Assembly (NCBI GenBank): GCA_043585095.1 | Contig: CP121321.1 | Coordinates: 2,604,001 to 2,668,000 of the forward strand | DNA length: 64,000 nucleotides | Source of the DNA: JANQIO01 sp043585095 | GTDB taxonomy: Bacteria; Pseudomonadota; Gammaproteobacteria; Pseudomonadales; Halieaceae | Direction of reading: 5' to 3' | Shown here: positions 60,270-64,000 of the stretch, in pieces | Numbering within the stretch: position 1 is the first letter of the stretch | How the letters are laid out: each line of letters opens with the position of its first letter | Position numbers and translations under genes: made by a program | The notes under the pieces: generated by a model | Database searches by the model: none | What the model saw: only the letters and a program-made list of their open reading frames with translations | What the model was told of the DNA's origin: nothing

Positions 60270-60800
60270 TTATTTGATCTCTACACGACGATTTTTGGAC
60301 CAGGCTGCCGCACCGCTGCCAGCGACTGCTGGGCGCTCTTCGCCATAGCTCACCATCTCCATGCGACCGCGGCCGATGCCGTTAACTGCCATATAGTCGA
60401 GAACTGCCTTGGCACGACGTTCGCCCAGAGCCATGTTGTACTCACGGGTACCGCGCTCATCGGCGTGACCCTCAAGGCGCACCGTTTCACTGTTAGTCTT
60501 GAGCAGCGCGATGTGTGCATCCAGAACGCGACGCGTCGCTGAGTTGAGGGTGGACTTGTCAAAGTCGAAGTAGACAACATTACCCGCAGCGGCGGCAGCG
60601 TCTTCAAGCATCTTCATTTTGCGCATTTCCGCTGCTTTGCGTGCTTCCTCTTCTTCCATCATTGCAGCTTTTGCTTCCGCTTCGGCGGCGGCCGCGGCGT
60701 CTGCCTCAGAGGTATCCGTGCTGGCACAACCTACCATCCACAGAACCGCAAAAATAACTGATAGCGCCTTGCCGGCGACGGTGACATTTCTCATAGCCAA
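60270..60800 (-). CDS. pal: Peptidoglycan-associated lipoprotein Pal
   Basis: Outer-membrane lipoprotein that tethers the outer membrane to peptidoglycan. 176 residues; lipobox ending MVGC with Cys25 as the lipidated residue, no Asp at +2 (so sorted to the outer membrane), an Ala/Glu-rich coiled region, and an OmpA-like domain with VYFDFDKSTLNSATRRVL and EGHADERGTREYN, the peptidoglycan-binding core. It follows tolB by 154 bp. Confidence 0.96.
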   Translation of the reverse strand: MAMRNVTVAGKALSVIFAVLWMVGCASTDTSEADAAAAAEAEAKAAMMEEEEARKAAEMRKMKMLEDAAAAAGNVVYFDFDKSTLNSATRRVLDAHIALLKTNSETVRLEGHADERGTREYNMALGERRAKAVLDYMAVNGIGRGRMEMVSYGEERPAVAGSGAAAWSKNRRVEIK

Positions 60801-60954
60801 TTCCTTACGTTCGATAGAGTCGATTGCGGTTTATTATCGCGACATCGACGCGTTATTGCGACTCTGTGACCTCTAGCACTTACGGTGTTCAACGAGTGAC
60901 CGCATGCTAGCGTCCATCTTTGAACAAAACACTTTCCATCACAGCGCCCTAAAA

Positions 60955-62253
60955 TCAGGGCTCCCTCAGATATGGCGACCACGCTGGCTCTCTAACATCA
61001 CCTTCCCGAGACGGCAGCCTGAACTGCACACCGCCGTCTACAGAAACCGCTGCAAGAATGCCGCGCTCACCGTATTTCGTGGCGTACAATAGCATAGAGC
61101 CATTGGGCGCGACACTGGGAGATTCGTCTAATGTGGTACTCGTCAAGGTTTCGACACGTCCATTCTGTAAATCTTGCACCGCTATATGAAACCTGTCGTC
61201 CTTTTGTTGCACCATTACCATAGTGCGGCCGTCAACGGACAGCGATGGCCTTGCATTCCAGGGGCCATCAAAGGTTAGCCGCTGCGTCTTACCGGACGCT
61301 ATGTCGACGCGGTAAATCTGCGGGCGCCCTCCCCGATCAGACGTAAAGGCAATGGACTCTCCATCTGCCATCCAGGCGGGCTCAGTATCAATCGCGTAGT
61401 GACGCGTGAGGCGGCGCAGAGCGCGACTGGGCAAATCCAGAATATAAATATCGGGACTGCCATCCTTTGACAGCGTTAACGCCAGGCTATTGCCGTCGGG
61501 AGAGAATGCCGGTGCGCCATTGAGTCCGCGGAAGTTGGTGACCTGTTCGCGGACATCCGTCACCAGATTGTGGATGTACACGGCTGGCCGCTGCGTTTCA
61601 AAGGACACGTAGGCAATGCGCTCGCCGTCCGGCGCCCAGCTGGGGCTCAGCACCGGCTCATTGGATTCAAACACTACCCTGGCACGAGCGCCATCAGCAT
61701 CTGCCACCATAAGCCGGTAGGTGCTGGCAGCATTGAAACGCTGGGTAACCGCGACGTAGAGGATTCGGGTTGCGAAGGCGCCGCGCACACCAGTCAATTT
61801 CTCATAGACATCGTCGCTTACCCGATGGGCGACCATGCGCAGTGCTTCGGCATCGCTCGCGCGGCTGCCGCGCATGATCACTTGCTGTCGAGCGACATCG
61901 TAGAGCTCATACTCCAGCGTTATCGTGCTGCCGCCCACAACGCGTCCAATCAACAGGTACTCAACGTTGGTTGCGCGCCAGTCTCGATAAAACACTTCAG
62001 ATTCCCGGCTGGGCAGGCTGAGCATATCGCTGCGCGCCACCGGGTCAAACTGCCCGCTACGCTGCAGATCAGCACCAATAATTTGCGCAACGTCTTCAGG
62101 TGCGGCCCCCCAACCCGACCATGCGAAGGGCACGACCGCAATGCTGGTGGGGTTATCCCGGCCGCGGGTTATCTCGATGGTTAGCTGGGCGTGTGCGGCC
62201 TGCGCAAAGCAAAGCGCTGCGAGAAGCATCCATATTGAGTTGTGGCGTTTCAT
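60955..62253 (-). CDS. tolB: Tol-Pal system beta-propeller protein TolB
   Basis: Periplasmic partner of Pal and TolA. 432 residues with signal peptide (LLAALCFAQAAHA), an N-terminal domain (IAVVPFAWSGWG) and a six-bladed beta-propeller with repeats of the type LSPSWAPDGERIAYVSFE, GAPAFSPDGNSLALTLSKDG and AWMADGESIAFTSDRGG. Start overlaps the tolA stop by one base (TGATG). Confidence 0.96.
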   Translation of the reverse strand: MKRHNSIWMLLAALCFAQAAHAQLTIEITRGRDNPTSIAVVPFAWSGWGAAPEDVAQIIGADLQRSGQFDPVARSDMLSLPSRESEVFYRDWRATNVEYLLIGRVVGGSTITLEYELYDVARQQVIMRGSRASDAEALRMVAHRVSDDVYEKLTGVRGAFATRILYVAVTQRFNAASTYRLMVADADGARARVVFESNEPVLSPSWAPDGERIAYVSFETQRPAVYIHNLVTDVREQVTNFRGLNGAPAFSPDGNSLALTLSKDGSPDIYILDLPSRALRRLTRHYAIDTEPAWMADGESIAFTSDRGGRPQIYRVDIASGKTQRLTFDGPWNARPSLSVDGRTMVMVQQKDDRFHIAVQDLQNGRVETLTSTTLDESPSVAPNGSMLLYATKYGERGILAAVSVDGGVQFRLPSREGDVREPAWSPYLREP

Positions 62254-62951
62254 CAGTAACGTAAATCCTCAGGTTTAAATTTCAGCCGCAGGCGACGAAA
62301 GTTTTGGTCAAACAGTCGCGCCTCGAGCTGTTGTAGCTCGGGAAAAGCCCCAGCGCGCTCTACGGCTGTGACCGCTGACTTGTCGAATGCGGCGCTGCCA
62401 CTGGACCGCGCCAGTGATACGTTTATGACCTTGCCAGATGGAATAAGTTGTATCAGCAGCTCTGCCTCCATGCCATTGCGTGCGCTGGGCGGTCGGCTCC
62501 AGTTGTCCTGCACCGCCTGGGCGATCAGCGCGATGTAACTTGCCGTGCGCTGGGAATCACTCATCTCTGACAACGCCACGTCCTCCGCCGCCATCGCAAT
62601 CGCCAATTCATCTCTGGCCGACTCAGCGGGCGGCGTGGACGGCGTCTCCGGCTTTGCGGTCGGCGCGGGTTTGGGCTCAGTTTGTTTGGGCTTGGGTTGC
62701 GGTTTGGGCTTCGGGTCGGGCTTGGGTTTTGGCTTGGGCTTGGGCTTAGGTTTGGGTTTAGGCTTGGGTTTAGGTTTGGGCTTAGCAGCTGGAGTAATCT
62801 CTACCAGCCGCGCTTTAATGTAACGCGGGGTCTCGGGCGGCTTGACCACTGTGTCATCAGCACTGGTCCAATTCAGCGTCAGCAGACTCAGCACCAGGCC
62901 GTGGAGCGCCAGCGTCAGCAGCGCGGGTCGCCAAAAGAAAAACCGGCTCAT
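62253..62951 (-). CDS. tolA: Tol-Pal energy-transducing protein TolA, short Lys-Pro-rich form
   Basis: Inner-membrane protein with an N-terminal anchor (PALLTLALHGLVLSLLTLN, residues 9-27), a periplasmic linker and a C-terminal TolB/TolQ-interacting domain (ARNGMEAELLIQLIPSGKV). It is 232 residues, about half of E. coli TolA (421), because the usual long helical domain II is replaced by a Lys-Pro repeat of some 25 units (about residues 57-98). The corresponding DNA (62690-62790) is a low-complexity GGGCTT/GGGTTT repeat. A TonB-like stiff linker is a reasonable inference. Confidence 0.9.
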   Translation of the reverse strand: MSRFFFWRPALLTLALHGLVLSLLTLNWTSADDTVVKPPETPRYIKARLVEITPAAKPKPKPKPKPKPKPKPKPKPKPDPKPKPQPKPKQTEPKPAPTAKPETPSTPPAESARDELAIAMAAEDVALSEMSDSQRTASYIALIAQAVQDNWSRPPSARNGMEAELLIQLIPSGKVINVSLARSSGSAAFDKSAVTAVERAGAFPELQQLEARLFDQNFRRLRLKFKPEDLRY

Positions 62952-63367
62952 CGCCCGGGCGGCTCCGTTACCAGCCCAACATTCGGCGCTCCTGCATCTT
63001 GCAGGGCACTCATTAACACCACAACCTCGCCGTAGGGCACGCTGCGGTCGCCCCAGACCATTACTGGCTTCTGCGGGTTTCGGCGCATTACTGCAGCAAC
63101 GCGCTCACGCACCGTCGCCAATGCCAGCACCTGCTGCTGATCGGCGCCAAGGTTGAGGAATAACTCGCCCTCGGCGTTAATAGACACAATCAACGGCTCA
63201 GGATCCTGATTCTCCACCGGATCGGAGTCCGCTGCCGGCAGTTCAACTTTCACACCCTGCATTAATAGCGGTGCCGTCACCATGAAAATGACCAATAAAA
63301 CGAGCATGACGTCGATATAGGGCACGACGTTGATCTCAGCCATCGGCCTGTGCTTCTGGCGGCCCAT
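62948..63367 (-). CDS. tolR: Tol-Pal system protein TolR
   Basis: ExbD/TolR-family proton-channel subunit, 139 residues. One transmembrane segment (YIDVMLVLLVIFMVTAPLLM, with its conserved Asp) and a periplasmic domain. It overlaps tolA by 4 bp and starts 2 bp after tolQ, in the usual tolQ-R-A order. Confidence 0.96.
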   Translation of the reverse strand: MGRQKHRPMAEINVVPYIDVMLVLLVIFMVTAPLLMQGVKVELPAADSDPVENQDPEPLIVSINAEGELFLNLGADQQQVLALATVRERVAAVMRRNPQKPVMVWGDRSVPYGEVVVLMSALQDAGAPNVGLVTEPPGR

Positions 63368-63369
63368 GT

Positions 63370-64000
63370 TCAGCTACTCCGCGAGCGCGTCTTCACCGCG
63401 TGCGCCTGACGCAACAGGATGCTGGAGAACTCATCAACGAAGCCCTCATAGCGACCGCTGTAGGTGTCTACTCTGGCGGCAAACCGGTTGTAGGCCATGA
63501 CCGCTGGAATCGCTGCAAACAAACCCATCGCCGTGGCAACCAGCGCTTCCGAAATACCCGGCGCTACCGTCGCCAGGGTGGCCTGCGTAGAGTTGGCCAG
63601 ACCTCGAAACGCATGCATGATTCCCCATACGGTGCCAAACAGACCAATGTAGGGGCTGGTCGAACCGACGGTGGCGAGAAAAGGCAGGTGCCGTTCCAGG
63701 ATTTCTTCTTCACGCCGCAATGCGACTCGCATCGCTCGCTGACAGCCGTCCATAATGGTTTCACTATCCATGCTCTGCTGGGAAAGCCGCGAAAACTCTT
63801 TAAAACCGGCCCGAAAAATACCCTCCATACCCGGGATAAAGCCACCTTCTGCGCGTTCGTTGCCATCCCGGTACAGCTGACCGAGATCCACGCCCGACCA
63901 GAACTCTTCTTCGAAGCTGCGCATTTCGTCGGCAACGCTTCGGAAGTACAAAATGCGCTGGGCAATCATGAACCAACTCACGATGGACGCGAGTAACAGC
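63370..64000 (-). CDS. tolQ: Tol-Pal system protein TolQ (N-terminus off the window)
   Basis: ExbB/TolQ proton-channel subunit. About 210 codons are present, with open frame to base 64000 (first residues visible LLLASIVSWFMIAQRILYFR, the first membrane segment). Later segments: the second and third membrane helices around TVGSTSPYIGLFGTVWGIM and ALVATAMGLFAAIPAVMAYN, with the conserved Thr/Pro residues. Start codon is outside the window. Confidence 0.96.
   Translation of the reverse strand, partial: LLLASIVSWFMIAQRILYFRSVADEMRSFEEEFWSGVDLGQLYRDGNERAEGGFIPGMEGIFRAGFKEFSRLSQQSMDSETIMDGCQRAMRVALRREEEILERHLPFLATVGSTSPYIGLFGTVWGIMHAFRGLANSTQATLATVAPGISEALVATAMGLFAAIPAVMAYNRFAARVDTYSGRYEGFVDEFSSILLRQAHAVKTRSRSS

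Noticed and set aside
62480..62823. Leucine/glycine-rich frames (AWALAWAWA and GLGLGLGL types) on the plus strand
   Set aside because: They are the reverse of the tolA Lys-Pro repeat, not genes.

Overview
The window reads as a chromosomal segment of a gammaproteobacterium, probably a marine lipid- or hydrocarbon-oxidising one. The evidence is the gene order nusA-rimP-tRNA-fMet-tRNA-Leu-secG-tpiA-glmM-folP-ftsH-rlmE, the carA-carB-greA cluster and the tolQRAB-pal-cpoB-queE-queC-tRNA-Lys block, all gammaproteobacterial arrangements. The lineage guess (Halieaceae/Cellvibrionales-like) is inference from gene content, not from a search.

Layout. (1) 1-14.8 kb is housekeeping: the nusA operon (partial), two tRNAs, the secG/tpiA/glmM/folP/ftsH run, rlmE diverging from yhbY, greA, and carAB with a leader terminator. 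(2) 14.8-20.5 kb holds two short-chain dehydrogenases, an Orn/Lys/Arg-type decarboxylase, an MFS exporter and a CHAD protein. The first dehydrogenase lies behind three 23-bp-spaced palindromic operators. (3) 20.5-34.8 kb is a lipid-oxidation region: a six-gene MaoC-SDR-thiolase-Qor-ADH-thioesterase operon, three acyl-CoA dehydrogenases, a RegB/RegA redox two-component system, a 2OG-Fe(II) oxygenase, a sulfotransferase and a CYP153-type alkane hydroxylase. The MaoC operon and the acyl-CoA dehydrogenase operon share an almost identical promoter with an embedded palindromic operator. (4) 35.0-40.8 kb is the four-gene ligase-associated DNA repair operon (MBL exonuclease, ATP-dependent ligase, Lhr-like helicase, PdeM phosphoesterase), followed by an M20 carbamoylase/hydantoinase-type hydrolase.

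(5) 42.3-57.4 kb is an accessory island bracketed by 112-bp direct repeats that differ at one base; the right copy lies just downstream of tRNA-Lys. Inside are an IS3-family element, an AbiE type IV toxin-antitoxin pair, a frameshifted second AbiEi-like gene with an intact-looking operator, two IS91/ISCR-like transposase remnants, and between these remnants a catabolic cassette. The cassette has a Crp/Fnr regulator, an acetoacetate-decarboxylase-like enzyme, a 3-hydroxyacyl-CoA dehydrogenase-like enzyme, an MFS_2 symporter, a TonB receptor and the broken start of a Rieske oxygenase gene. Two matching 16-bp Crp-type sites precede its two transcription units. The bracketing repeat belongs to a family of tRNA-Lys-tail repeats whose hairpins differ between copies by compensatory changes.

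(6) 57.5-64 kb returns to core genes: tRNA-Lys, queC, queE, cpoB, pal, tolB, a short Lys-Pro-rich tolA, tolR and partial tolQ, all read leftwards.

The most interesting signals are the structured tRNA-Lys-tail repeats and the island they bracket, the shared fatty-acid-type operator, the Crp-site-linked catabolic cassette, and an initiator tRNA with a U1:U72 mismatch. No clearly new defence or effector system was recognised.
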